41,284 bases of DNA from Bacteroidia bacterium (GCA_030426345.1 JAUHYU010000043.1:1-41284), one strand, 5' to 3'; shown: positions 27,325-35,882, numbered from the stretch's first letter. Notes: a model not told the origin generated them from the sequence alone. Numbers and translations are program-made.

Positions 27325-27901
27325 CCTGATCAAATTTTTTCTTTTCCAATAATTGCTCTGCCTGCAACAATTTCTTTTGCAAGTGCATCCTTGCCCTACT
27401 CAGTTGCGATTTTGAGGTGTTCACGCTGATCTCCAGCAGCTCCGCAATTTCCCTATGGCTGTAGCCTTCGATGGCATACAGATTAAAAATCGTCTTGTAT
27501 CCACTGGGCAATTCATCGATCATATCCATCAAATCCTGCACTTCCAGATTATGCGACAGCCGATCAAAATCCGGTTCCTTGTCCGCTGCTTCTATTTCCG
27601 TTTCGAGATACATCGACTTGTTACGCCTCAGGTAACTTAACGATTCATGGATCATGATGCGTTTCATCCATCCTTCAAAACTCCCCGACCCCTCAAACGT
27701 CTCGATCTTTCCAAACACCTTCATAAACCCTTGAATCATCACGTCTTCCGCCTCTTGAATTTCCTTCACGTACCTACGGCACAGGCCCAGCATGACAGCG
27801 GCATATTTGCTGTAAAGCTCATGTTGTGCTTTGGCATCCTGTCGCTTGCACTTGCGGATCAATTCATTTTCCAAGCCTGACTTGTGAATGTTAAGGTTCA
27901 T
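27314..27901 (-). CDS. ECF-type RNA polymerase sigma factor
   Basis: 195 aa, typical. Sigma region 2 at about 24-95 (AEDVMIQGFMKVFGKIETFE then SFEGWMKRIMIHESLSYLRR) recognises the -10-type element. Region 4 at about 122-175 (LPSGYKTIFNLYAIEGYSHR, EIAELLEISVNTSKSQLSRA) is a helix-turn-helix for the -35-type element. No C-terminal extra domain. First gene of the sigma/anti-sigma/OMP run. Probably directs a cell-envelope response (inference). Confidence 0.95.
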   Translation of the reverse strand: MNLNIHKSGLENELIRKCKRQDAKAQHELYSKYAAVMLGLCRRYVKEIQEAEDVMIQGFMKVFGKIETFEGSGSFEGWMKRIMIHESLSYLRRNKSMYLETEIEAADKEPDFDRLSHNLEVQDLMDMIDELPSGYKTIFNLYAIEGYSHREIAELLEISVNTSKSQLSRARMHLQKKLLQAEQLLEKKKFDQDGK

Positions 27902-28007
27902 GTAGATCGTTGTTCATTTAGTAGATGTCCATTTGGGAAAAAGGGTTGCATGGCCATGAATAGTTTTTACAATTTAGGTAGATTGCATTTACGGTAGAAA
28001 GAGATAT

Positions 28008-28547
28008 ATGAAATTATTGATAGTACCATTTCTCTTAATTGGAATATCCGCAAAGGCACAGAAGGTCATTGCAACCGAACCTATTTCTCAATTTACAACT
28101 TATGTAAAAGGTACTAATTTTGAGGGGGTAATATTTTCCAAAGAATACAATATGCAGTTTTATCAAAACACTTCAGCCGAACTCCGTTTTACCCCATCTA
28201 TTGAGGATATAGAGTTAGTAGAAGGCTTATTGAGGAAACAACTTAAAAAGGTTAATCAAGGAATAAATCAAGGAAAACACGTAGGGCCTAGAATCCACAA
28301 GAAGCTTAAAAAATATCAAAGACAATATATTGGTTTTATTTCCGAGAATGGTGAACGCTACATTTATCTCAATTGTAATTGGCATAGGCATAATCTGCTG
28401 GACAGGATTAAGGGTGATGCACCGCCAAGTGATGGTTGGAAAACTGAATTTTGGATGGTATTTGATGGAGGAAGCTACCACTGGAATGTACAGATAAACC
28501 TTGATAAGAAGCAACTTATTAACCTAGATGTAAACGGAGTGGCTTGA
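28008..28547 (+). CDS. Exported protein of unknown function
   Basis: 179 aa. Signal peptide about 1-18 (LIGISAKA then QKV). The mature part has a basic helical centre (LLRKQLKKVNQG) and a C-terminal beta-rich part (RYIYLNCNWHRHNLLDRI, GWKTEFWMVFDGGSYHWNVQ). No family recognised. It is a stand-alone gene between the divergent sigma gene and htpG, with no obvious operon partner. Confidence 0.65.
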   Translation: MKLLIVPFLLIGISAKAQKVIATEPISQFTTYVKGTNFEGVIFSKEYNMQFYQNTSAELRFTPSIEDIELVEGLLRKQLKKVNQGINQGKHVGPRIHKKLKKYQRQYIGFISENGERYIYLNCNWHRHNLLDRIKGDAPPSDGWKTEFWMVFDGGSYHWNVQINLDKKQLINLDVNGVA

Positions 28548-28610
28548 ATAAATAATCCAATAACTAATACCTTCTTGCCAAAACAACCATTGCGGAGATC
28601 AAATGTCAAA

Positions 28611-28620
28611 AAAATCCATG
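28611..28620 (+). repeat. Dispersed word copy upstream of htpG
   Basis: AAAATCCATG in the 200-bp gap before htpG, without the AAAAAGCC extension. No clear promoter was found in this gap. Confidence 0.6.
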
Positions 28621-28747
28621 AAATAAAATGACATAATTTACGGATTTATGACAAGCTGTCAGCAACTCGCCGCATATCAATAGCAAAATCCCGTTGGAAT
28701 GGATTTTGTCAAGAACTGGAAAACTTGACAAAACAAAATATAAGATA

Positions 28748-30649
28748 ATGCAAGAGAAAGGAACAATTTCAATCCACACGGAAAATATCTTCCCGATCAT
28801 CAAGAAGTTTCTCTATTCAGATCATGAGATCTTTATAAGGGAGTTGGTGTCCAATGCGGTAGATGCTACACAAAAGTTGCAGCGATTGGCCTCAATCGGC
28901 GAATTTAAGGGTGAGCTGGGTGAGCAAAAAGTAGTGGTGAAAGTTGATAAGAAAAAGAAAACCATTACGATCAGCGATAATGGTATCGGTATGACTGCCG
29001 ATGAAATCAAGAAATACATTAACCAAATCGCCTTTTCCGGTGCGACGGAATTTATAGAAAAATACAAAGATAAAGGCGATGAGTCGCAAATTATCGGGAT
29101 GTTTGGATTAGGATTCTATTCTGCTTTTATGGTTTCCAAACAGGTGGAAATCATCACCAAATCGTATCAGGAAGGCAGTGAATCTGCCCGTTGGATTTGT
29201 GATGGAAGCACGGAATTTGAAATTTCCAAAGGAAAAAGAAAAGAAGTAGGAACGGACATCATCTTACATATCGATGATGAAAATCAGGACTTTTTGGAAG
29301 ATCATAAGATCAGTGAAGTCCTAAAAAAGTATTGTAAGTTCTTGCCGGTTGCTATTGTTTTTGGCGAAAAGGAAGAAACGCTAAAAGATGAGAAAGGCGA
29401 AGTAATCAAGGATAAGGACGACAAGCCAAAAACTAAAAAGGTAGAGGATGTCATCAACAATCCGCATCCGATTTGGACGAAAGCTCCAAGCGAATTGAAA
29501 GACGAAGACTATCTGTCATTCTATCAGGAGTTATATCCTTTCTCAGCAGAGCCGTTATTTTGGATTCACCTGAATGTGGATTATCCATTTAACCTGACAG
29601 GCATTTTATACTTCCCAAAAGTCAAAAACGACTTTGAAATCAGCAAAAACAAAATTCAACTTTACTCCAAGCAGGTATTTATCACTGATGAAGTGAAGGA
29701 CATTGTACCTGAGTTTTTGATGATGCTGCATGGTGTGATCGATTCTCCGGACATTCCCTTGAATGTTTCGAGGAGTTATTTGCAAGCAGATGGAAATGTA
29801 AAGAAAATCAATAGCCACATTACTAAAAAGGTAGCGGATAAGCTTGGTGAACTATTCAAAAAAGACAGACCATCTTTTGAAGCTAAGTGGGAAAGCTTGA
29901 ACCTCTTTGTGAAGTACGGCATTATTGCAGATGAAAAATTCTTTGACAAAGCCAAAGGTTTCACCCTACTTGAAAATGTAGAAGGCAAATTTTTTACATT
30001 GGATGAATACAAAGCCCATGTAGAAGCTAATCAGAAAGACAAGGACGACAGCATCGTGTATATCTATTCTTCTGACACGAATCAGCAGGATGCCTACATC
30101 CAATCTGCCAAAAATAAGGGTTATGATGTATTGAAACTGGATGGCCCATTGGACAACCATTTTGTGAATTCCATGGAAATGAAATTGGAGAAAACAAAAT
30201 GGAAACGTGTCGATGCAGACATTGCTGACAAGCTAGTAGAAAAAGACGAAAAAGCTGAAAGCGTACTCTCTAAGGAAGATGAAGAGAAAGTGCAAAAGAT
30301 CTTCGAAGAGGCTATTGGTGACAAAAACTACACGGTTCAGTTGGAAGCATTAGCTCCAGACGAATTACCTGTCACATTGATCCTTCCGGAATTTATGCGA
30401 CGAATGAAAGACATGCAAAAGATGGGCGGAGGCTCTCCTTATATGATGATGGGCGACATGCCGGACCAGTTTAATGCCGTGATCAACACAAACCATCCGA
30501 TGGTTGCGAAGGTGCTAAAGACAAAGGCAGGGGATAAGCAAAAAGGATTAGCCACACAGGCTTTCGAACTTGGGCTACTTTCTCAAAATCTATTGACGGG
30601 AAATAAATTGACTAGCTTTATTAAGCGAAGTGTTGATTTGTTAGGCTAA
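28748..30649 (+). CDS. htpG: Molecular chaperone HtpG (Hsp90)
   Basis: 633 aa from ATG 28748 (MQEKGTISIHTENIFP). Upstream codons in the same frame are not conserved. The N-terminal ATPase domain has LVSNAVDATQKL, SDNGIGMTADEI and GMFGLGFYSAFMV motifs for GHKL ATP binding. The middle domain includes LYFPKVKNDFEISKNKIQLYSKQVF and the catalytic-loop DIPLNVSRSYLQ. The C-terminal dimerisation domain follows, without the eukaryotic MEEVD tail. Intact and of normal length. Confidence 0.97.
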   Translation: MQEKGTISIHTENIFPIIKKFLYSDHEIFIRELVSNAVDATQKLQRLASIGEFKGELGEQKVVVKVDKKKKTITISDNGIGMTADEIKKYINQIAFSGATEFIEKYKDKGDESQIIGMFGLGFYSAFMVSKQVEIITKSYQEGSESARWICDGSTEFEISKGKRKEVGTDIILHIDDENQDFLEDHKISEVLKKYCKFLPVAIVFGEKEETLKDEKGEVIKDKDDKPKTKKVEDVINNPHPIWTKAPSELKDEDYLSFYQELYPFSAEPLFWIHLNVDYPFNLTGILYFPKVKNDFEISKNKIQLYSKQVFITDEVKDIVPEFLMMLHGVIDSPDIPLNVSRSYLQADGNVKKINSHITKKVADKLGELFKKDRPSFEAKWESLNLFVKYGIIADEKFFDKAKGFTLLENVEGKFFTLDEYKAHVEANQKDKDDSIVYIYSSDTNQQDAYIQSAKNKGYDVLKLDGPLDNHFVNSMEMKLEKTKWKRVDADIADKLVEKDEKAESVLSKEDEEKVQKIFEEAIGDKNYTVQLEALAPDELPVTLILPEFMRRMKDMQKMGGGSPYMMMGDMPDQFNAVINTNHPMVAKVLKTKAGDKQKGLATQAFELGLLSQNLLTGNKLTSFIKRSVDLLG

Positions 30650-30668
30650 AAAGCCTTCAAAATCCATG
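30648..30668 (+). repeat. Extended dispersed word after htpG
   Basis: AAAAAGCC, TTC, then AAAATCCATG, overlapping the htpG stop and followed at once by a separate GC-rich terminator. Confidence 0.75.
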
Positions 30669-30673
30669 AAACA

Positions 30674-30702
30674 AAAAAACCGGCTACTCGCCGGTTTTTT
30701 TG
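30674..30702. terminator. Bidirectional terminator between htpG and the GroES-like gene
   Basis: AACCGGC and GCCGGTT form a 7-bp GC-rich stem with a 5-nt loop, flanked by an A-run and a T-run. It can stop both the htpG transcript and the leftward GroES-like one. Confidence 0.85.
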
Positions 30703-30724
30703 TTTCTATACTATTTACTTTTCA

Positions 30725-31105
30725 CTACTCAAAAAGGTCATCTTCGCGTTCGACCATCAGGATGGATGACTGGGGAACGATGAAGTATTTTTCATTTTGA
30801 TACATTATTTCAAAACCACCTTTTTGAAGAAAAATTGCCAGATCTCCCTCACAGACCTGAAGTGGGACATACTTCACATTTTCGTCTTTTTCTTTCCAGG
30901 ATTCATCTTCTTCCATCGGCATTGGAATCGGATATCCGGGACCAGCCTTCATAATATATCCAGTCTGTACTTGCTCTTTCTCCTGAACACCCGGCAGATA
31001 TAATCCGCTATTGGTTCTGTCCTGGCTCTTTTTGGGCTTGATCAATACCCTATCGCCAACGACGATCAGTTTGTCAAATTTTTTATCAGCTGTTAATTCC
31101 ATCAC
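30725..31105 (-). CDS. GroES-like co-chaperone with acidic insertion
   Basis: 126 aa against about 95 for canonical GroES. The Cpn10 core is recognisable: DKLIVVGDRVLIKPKK, a mobile-loop region (SQDRTNSGLYLPGV), GPGYP, VCEGDLAIF, and the final strand KYFIVPQSSILMV. Compared with GroES, an insertion of roughly 20 residues rich in Glu, Asp and Lys (MPMEEDESWKEKDENVKYVP) sits in the roof region. No groEL is adjacent. It may partner a chaperonin or act alone. It converges with htpG. Confidence 0.85.
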   Translation of the reverse strand: MMELTADKKFDKLIVVGDRVLIKPKKSQDRTNSGLYLPGVQEKEQVQTGYIMKAGPGYPIPMPMEEDESWKEKDENVKYVPLQVCEGDLAIFLQKGGFEIMYQNEKYFIVPQSSILMVEREDDLFE

Positions 31106-31231
31106 TTATTAGTTCCAAAAGTATTTGGTAAAGTTACAAATGTGTGATGGACAAATAAAATGTTGTTGGTTAAATAACTGAAGTATGGGCTTGAGGCAAA
31201 GACCTCAGTCTTTTAGTTCTTTATAGGTCTT

Positions 31232-32539
31232 TTAATTCAGTTTTGTCATTCCAAATTGGTCAATCGCTTGTTTTCCATTTTCTTGAAGAGAAAAACTCAA
31301 ATCAGTCCAAGCAGTTCCTTCAATTCCTTTAAGGACAATTCCGTTTTCCGTTTTTGTTATGGTAAATAAGAAAGGCGTGAGATTAGAATCTTTTTTAGAA
31401 GATCTTTTGTCCAATTCCGTCATTCCGTATTCGTTAATTGCTTGAGGTTGGTCGTTATTAATGCTAAACATTAAATCAGTCCAGGCACTACCTTGAACGC
31501 TCTGCATTTTTATTCCGTTTTCCGTTTTCTCGACAATAACTTTAAAGTCTTTCAAATCGATTTTTTTTTCTTGAGTTTCTCCCAATTCTTCTTCAGACTC
31601 ATCTTGCAGTGTTGAGATTTCATTCTGTTGACTAACTACAATATTTTCAAGATTCTGCGCTATGGATTTTTGGCTAAATAAAAACACGGAAATGACAATC
31701 AACGGAACAAGGCTGATTTTTTTAAAAAGCACTATGCGGGCAATACTATTTGCATTTAACATGGTTAATCTTTTTTTAGTATTTAAGTAATTGAACGAAC
31801 TCGAAATAGAGCTATTGGTAGATAATCCATTGACATACGCGGAATGGTTGACGATCAACTGTTTGTAGCTTGAAATATTTTTAGACTTTTGAATCACTGC
31901 TTCATCTGCAAGAAACTCGTGATTGAGCCGGATAGCATTTCTATAGAAATATATGATTGGGTTGAACCATGTTAATACAACAAGCAATTCAATCAACAGG
32001 ATGTCCAAAGAGTGCTTTTGCATTACATGAGCCAATTCATGATCAATGATTTTCTGGTCAATCAATCCATTTTCATAATCCTGTTTGGTGATGAAAATAT
32101 ATCTGAAATAGCTGTGCGGTGGAGACGATACTTCTGTTAGAACCAATATTGCTTTGTGAAAGAGTTCCAAGTTACATCGCTTTGTTTTGTTCAGTAAAAT
32201 CCAGTTTAAAGCCATGAAGCGAAAAAGCAGAGTCAACGAAACAATTCCATATAATCCCAACAAAATACTTTCCCATGGAATATTTGATGATTTTGGAGTG
32301 TCGGGGAGTTCAATCGCATTAACGCCTTGTTGGGTATTTAACAATACCACACTTTCTACATGATCAATAATAGCGGGATTACTTTCAATTGTCAGCACTG
32401 GAATAATCAGAGAAGCCAGCAAGCTCAACAGCAGATAATACCGGTTGAAGAGGAACATTTTTTCACTATAAAAAAAGGCATAGTAAATGGCTATGAAGAA
32501 ACCCGAGCAGAGCACAAACCTGATTATGTAGTCCATCAT
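31232..32539 (-). CDS. BlaR1/MecR1-type M56 membrane metallopeptidase
   Basis: 435 aa. The N-terminus has four or so membrane helices. The zinc protease motif is H167-E-L-A-H171 (DHELAHVMQKHS), with E208 in NHEFLADEAV as the likely third ligand, so it looks active. In place of a penicillin-sensing domain, the extracytoplasmic C-terminal part (about 330-435) contains two copies of a roughly 40-residue unit: TENGIKMQSVQGSAWTDLMF with a GMTEL end, and TENGIVLKGIEGTAWTDLSF with a GMTKL end. The start overlaps the BlaI-type gene by 4 bp (ATGA), so the pair is a classic sensor-protease/repressor system. The signal sensed is unknown. Confidence 0.93.
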   Translation of the reverse strand: MMDYIIRFVLCSGFFIAIYYAFFYSEKMFLFNRYYLLLSLLASLIIPVLTIESNPAIIDHVESVVLLNTQQGVNAIELPDTPKSSNIPWESILLGLYGIVSLTLLFRFMALNWILLNKTKRCNLELFHKAILVLTEVSSPPHSYFRYIFITKQDYENGLIDQKIIDHELAHVMQKHSLDILLIELLVVLTWFNPIIYFYRNAIRLNHEFLADEAVIQKSKNISSYKQLIVNHSAYVNGLSTNSSISSSFNYLNTKKRLTMLNANSIARIVLFKKISLVPLIVISVFLFSQKSIAQNLENIVVSQQNEISTLQDESEEELGETQEKKIDLKDFKVIVEKTENGIKMQSVQGSAWTDLMFSINNDQPQAINEYGMTELDKRSSKKDSNLTPFLFTITKTENGIVLKGIEGTAWTDLSFSLQENGKQAIDQFGMTKLN

Positions 32540-32907
32540 TTTTCTGTTTTTTTCATTTCAGAATCCACGATCTTTTTCAATGCTTCCAATTCTTCATAAG
32601 TCATTTTATGTGACTTGGTAAAAAATGAAGCGAATTTCAATGCAGAATCGTCAAAGTAATTTTTGATGATCCCGCCCAAGTGATTTGAAAAATAATTGGA
32701 CTTATCTTTCAGTGCATAATACTCTCTCGAATTGCCGTACAATGTATATCCAACAAATCCTTTGTCTTGCAATCTTTTGAGCAAAGTTGCAATAGTGGTT
32801 TTGGCAGGTTTTGGTTCTGGATAAAGTAGTATCAAATCCTTCATGAATACTTTTTCATTTGTCCAGATCAACTCCATAAGCTTTTCCTCTGCGATTGGTA
32901 ATTTCAT
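32536..32907 (-). CDS. BlaI/MecI/CopY-family repressor
   Basis: 123 aa, normal. Winged-helix DNA-binding domain in the first 70 residues (EEKLMELIWTNEKVFMKDLI, KPAKTTIATLLKRLQDKGFV, then a wing ending REYYAL). A C-terminal dimerisation helix follows that the M56 protease typically inactivates by cleavage. The gene overlaps the peptidase start by 4 bp. Its own start lies within a 20-bp tandem duplication. Confidence 0.95.
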   Translation of the reverse strand: MKLPIAEEKLMELIWTNEKVFMKDLILLYPEPKPAKTTIATLLKRLQDKGFVGYTLYGNSREYYALKDKSNYFSNHLGGIIKNYFDDSALKFASFFTKSHKMTYEELEALKKIVDSEMKKTEK

Positions 32908-32940
32908 GTTCTACAATTTAATTTCATGTTCTACAAACAT
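32901..32940 (-). repeat. 20-bp tandem duplication over the repressor start codon
   Basis: ATTTCATGTTCTACAA occurs at 32901-32916 and again at 32921-32936. Each copy holds a CAT, that is an ATG on the minus strand. The upstream copy starts a 7-codon reading frame, MKLNCRT, whose TGA overlaps the true ATG as ATGA. The duplicated start gives a leader peptide coupled to the repressor gene. Confidence 0.8.
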
Positions 32941-32944
32941 AGAA
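32929..32944. promoter_or_regulatory. Candidate repressor operator dyad
   Basis: TTCTA-CAAACA-TAGAA is a 16-bp inverted repeat overlapping the -7 box of the blaI-type promoter, the expected place for autorepression. The left half (TTCTACAA) recurs 20 bp downstream in the duplicated copy, possibly a second half-site. Confidence 0.6.
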
Positions 32945-32963
32945 TATTTAAATAATAAGTCAA
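32934..32963 (-). promoter_or_regulatory. Promoter of the BlaI-type/M56 operon
   Basis: On the minus strand TTG, 19 bases, then TATGTTTG: an exact match to the Bacteroidota TTG-N19-TAnnTTTG layout. It lies about 30 bp before the repressor ATG. Confidence 0.7.
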
Positions 32964-33027
32964 TGTTTTATTTCTTTTTTTAGCTTTCCCAAAGTCCTCA
33001 ATAATAAAACAAGTCATTAAAATCTCT

Positions 33028-33069
33028 AAAATCCATGACTTAGTTCATGGATTTTGAAGGCTTTTTTAG
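33028..33069. repeat. Inverted pair of dispersed words forming a hairpin
   Basis: AAAATCCATGA and its perfect complement TCATGGATTTT form an 11-bp stem with a 6-nt loop (33028-33055), followed by GAAGGCTTTTTTAG. On the + strand the T-rich tail could give termination, although upstream is the start region of the leftward repressor operon, so the transcript it would end is unclear. Confidence 0.7.
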
Positions 33070-33152
33070 TCTATTTCAAAGGAGCTTTATCTTGACATCC
33101 GTGTAGATTGCGTAGTCACTTTTTACTCGAAAGAAAAAAACTATACCTTGCC

Positions 33153-34355
33153 ATGCATAACGAAAACAAACAGATGAGAAGGATTTTTTCAAACTATTCA
33201 GCGATAGCACTCTTTGTGCTGTTAAGTTCATGTGAAAAGCCCAAGGAATATAAAGATTGGACAAGTTACGTGCACCCGATCAGCGAAGGTGGCGAGGGAA
33301 CGGCACTGAGCATATACGACACCAACCCTGAGAGCCCCGATGGAAAATATATATGTTGCGTGGAGTTTCCCCAGATTGTTCACGGCGGCTATGATGCAGG
33401 AATTACCGATGCCCATGTCATGATCAAAACCCGGAAAACCGGAGAAATCAAAAAGATCTATGATATTGAAATTTTTAACCACAACGGCGCCAATGCCCAA
33501 TGGGTCAATGATACGTTGGTTGCCTTTCATACCTATGATCTTTATGATTTTGTGGTGTTTGATGTGAAAAACGATACAATAGCTATCGGACCTATCGATG
33601 GAGAGCTCGGACATAAATCGTTTGACAATGAGTTGGTATTTACCTACTCCAGAGGATATTTGGATTCAGATTCTGTAGAGAAAGTAAGGGAAAAGGGCAT
33701 CTACAAACTGGACTGCATCACCGGAAGTATCGAAATGATGGTAAGCCAGGCTGCTATCGTGAAAGCTTTTACCACACAAAACCCGGAGATTACGGGCAAT
33801 GATGCCGAGATACTCCATGTAGAACCCAACCCCAGAGGTGATAAAATCCTGTTTGACTACCGACACCAGAAAGAAGCGGGCATAAGTAAAGAGCAGCTTC
33901 AAGGGTTTGTCAATGCCGATGGATCTGATCTTCGCTGGGTGCCGGAGCGCCCCATGCATGTGGTGTGGTATGATAATGAAACGATGTTTGGAGTCGATAC
34001 CAAAGACCTGGGAAAGAGAATTTACAGATATGATCTGCATGGCAAAAAGATGGAACTTCTTGGAGGAAGAGCCACCCATGTCGGCACCTCACCCGACCGC
34101 CAATATTTTGTTGGCGAAAGCGCTTATTACCAAGAAGAAGATGATGGGTTTACAAGGGTTTATATCTATAAGAAAGGCTCAGAAACGCCGCTGGCTTTGT
34201 TGGCAGAATGGGACAATGGTCAAGTGGTTTGGGATTGGAAAGCACACGTCAATCCTTCTTTTTCTGCGGATGGAAAACGGTTGTATTTCATCAGGACCAA
34301 TGACGAAAAGGCTTCTTTTGAAGCAGTGAGTATTGATATTGGAGAATTATGGTAA
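33153..34355 (+). CDS. Lipoprotein with TolB/PD40-like beta-propeller
   Basis: About 401 aa from ATG 33153; ATG 33174 (MRRIFSNYS) or 33108 are alternatives. The signal peptide ends in a lipobox (VLLSSCEKP). The rest shows repeated propeller-blade patterns with D-x-x-N/D turns: SPDGKYICCVEFP, NPRGDKILFDYRH, SPDRQYFVGESAYY and SADGKRLYFIRTND. This fits a TolB/PD40-type beta-propeller on the periplasmic or outer surface. No catalytic domain is attached. No operon partner on the same strand. Function unknown; possibly a carbohydrate- or protein-binding scaffold. Confidence 0.8.
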   Translation: MHNENKQMRRIFSNYSAIALFVLLSSCEKPKEYKDWTSYVHPISEGGEGTALSIYDTNPESPDGKYICCVEFPQIVHGGYDAGITDAHVMIKTRKTGEIKKIYDIEIFNHNGANAQWVNDTLVAFHTYDLYDFVVFDVKNDTIAIGPIDGELGHKSFDNELVFTYSRGYLDSDSVEKVREKGIYKLDCITGSIEMMVSQAAIVKAFTTQNPEITGNDAEILHVEPNPRGDKILFDYRHQKEAGISKEQLQGFVNADGSDLRWVPERPMHVVWYDNETMFGVDTKDLGKRIYRYDLHGKKMELLGGRATHVGTSPDRQYFVGESAYYQEEDDGFTRVYIYKKGSETPLALLAEWDNGQVVWDWKAHVNPSFSADGKRLYFIRTNDEKASFEAVSIDIGELW

Positions 34356-34367
34356 TGAAGTCAGAGG

Positions 34368-34423
34368 ATTGGAGATTTCCCTCCCGCAAGTTTAGCGCAG
34401 CGTAACTTGTGGTATCTCCCAAT
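34368..34423. repeat. Long imperfect hairpin between the propeller gene and rmuC
   Basis: Two nested arms pair: ATTGGAGAT with ATCTCCCAAT (one bulge), and CCGCAAGTT with AACTTGTGG (one mismatch). The loop contains GCGCAGCG. It lies between convergent genes and may be a terminator or a dispersed structural repeat. Confidence 0.55.
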
Positions 34424-34479
34424 CTAAAGCATAACATTGCCCTCCTTGCCCTTCCTAAATTTTGCGTTGATTTTTAGAT

Positions 34480-34501
34480 AAAAAAGCCCCTAAAATCCAT
34501 G
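34480..34501 (+). repeat. Extended dispersed word
   Basis: AAAAAAGCCCCT then AAAATCCATG, in the gap between the propeller gene and rmuC. Confidence 0.75.
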
Positions 34502-34538
34502 AATTGTCCGCCGGCATGACCGTCAATGCAAAACCATT

Positions 34539-35882
34539 TTAATCATTCGCCCGGTCGAGCAAACGGGCATCGATGACTTTGTTCGCTTTCGCGCCCAAGT
34601 CTTTTAGCTTTTCAGCCCGGCCAACCAGATTTCCTTTTCCCACCGATAATTTGTTCATTGCCAGGTCGTAGTTGTTTTTTGTGGTTCTGAGGTTTTCCCC
34701 AATTTTGATTAGGTCTTCGGCAAAACCCACAAACTTATCGTACAATTGTCCGCCTTGTGTAGCGATGTCGATGGCATTTTTAGTTTGGTTTTCCTGCCGC
34801 CAAATGCTCGCGATGGTGCGCAATGTCGCGATAAGCGTGGTGGGGCTCACAATCACAATGTTTTTGTCATAGGCATCATTGAACAGCCCGGCGTCGTTTT
34901 GCACGGCAAGTGCAAATGCCGGCTCGATGGGCATAAACAGTAGCACAAAATCCAAGCTGCCCAGCTCGTACAGGCTTTGGTAATTTTTGTCACCAAGGCC
35001 TTTTACATGCGAACGAATGGAAAGCAGATGGTTTTTCAGTTCTAATAATTTCTCGCGATCATCTTCGCAGTTGATAAATTTCTCATAAGCCGTGAGCGAA
35101 ACTTTGGAGTCGATGATGATGTTTTTTTGCTCCGGAAGCTTGATCACCACATCAGGCTGCAAGCGCCTTCCATCCTCGGTGGTTATGGAATTTTGCACCT
35201 CGTACTGTTCGCCTTTGGTCAGGCCTGATTTTTCGAGGATCGATTCCAAAATGAATTCGCCCCAATTGCCCTGGGTTTTCGATTCACCTTTCAAAGCCCT
35301 TGTGAGGTTTTCTGCTTCTTTGGTTATTTGTATATTCAGCTCTTTCAATCCGCTGATCTGTTCTTTCAGGGCTGAGTTTCGCTCTATATTTTCTTTATTG
35401 GTTGATTCGACTTTCTTCTCAAAATCCATGATCTTTTCTTTCAAGGGATTGAGGATGTCCGAAATGTTGATCTTGTTTTGATCGGTAAATTTCTTGGTCT
35501 TTTCTTCGAGGATTTCGTTGGCGAGATTCTTAAACTGAATCTGAAATTTCTCTTGCAGATTTTCCAAATCCTGCTTTTGGTTTAGTAGCTTTTCGTTCAG
35601 GTTTTTGAGTTCCTCTGTTCGCCCAGCGAGCATGTTAGAAGAACGCTGAGCATTTTCTCTTTCATGGATTAATTCACCTTTTATAACGCCAATTTCCTCT
35701 TCCTGGCCAGCAAGCTTTCCTTCAGCAATTTTCAAGCTGATCTCCAATTCCTGTTTTTGGGACTGCAAAGCTTCCACCTCTTCCATGGAATATGGATACT
35801 TTCCTTTGGTATAAAAGTGAAAAACGAGCCATGTTGCCAAAACCCCCGCCAGCAAACCAATTGCCAAATAAATCAATTCCAT
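34539..35882 (-). CDS. rmuC: DNA recombination protein RmuC homologue
   Basis: 447 aa from ATG 35882 (MELIYLAIGLLAGVLATWLV), chosen because it places a transmembrane helix at the very N-terminus as in RmuC. A frame extension to 35933 looks non-conserved. A long coiled coil spans about 40-170. The RmuC core follows (ALKGESKTQGNWGEFILESI, LQPDVVIKLPEQKNIIIDSK, VSLTAYEKF, PIEPAFALAVQND, NIVIVSPTTLIATLRTIASI). The Asp-x-Lys of IIDSKVSL fits the nuclease-like fold proposed for the family. Cellular role: limiting inversions and recombination at repeats in E. coli. Divergent from miaA. A dispersed-word copy lies inside at 35421-35430. Confidence 0.93.
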   Translation of the reverse strand: MELIYLAIGLLAGVLATWLVFHFYTKGKYPYSMEEVEALQSQKQELEISLKIAEGKLAGQEEEIGVIKGELIHERENAQRSSNMLAGRTEELKNLNEKLLNQKQDLENLQEKFQIQFKNLANEILEEKTKKFTDQNKINISDILNPLKEKIMDFEKKVESTNKENIERNSALKEQISGLKELNIQITKEAENLTRALKGESKTQGNWGEFILESILEKSGLTKGEQYEVQNSITTEDGRRLQPDVVIKLPEQKNIIIDSKVSLTAYEKFINCEDDREKLLELKNHLLSIRSHVKGLGDKNYQSLYELGSLDFVLLFMPIEPAFALAVQNDAGLFNDAYDKNIVIVSPTTLIATLRTIASIWRQENQTKNAIDIATQGGQLYDKFVGFAEDLIKIGENLRTTKNNYDLAMNKLSVGKGNLVGRAEKLKDLGAKANKVIDARLLDRAND

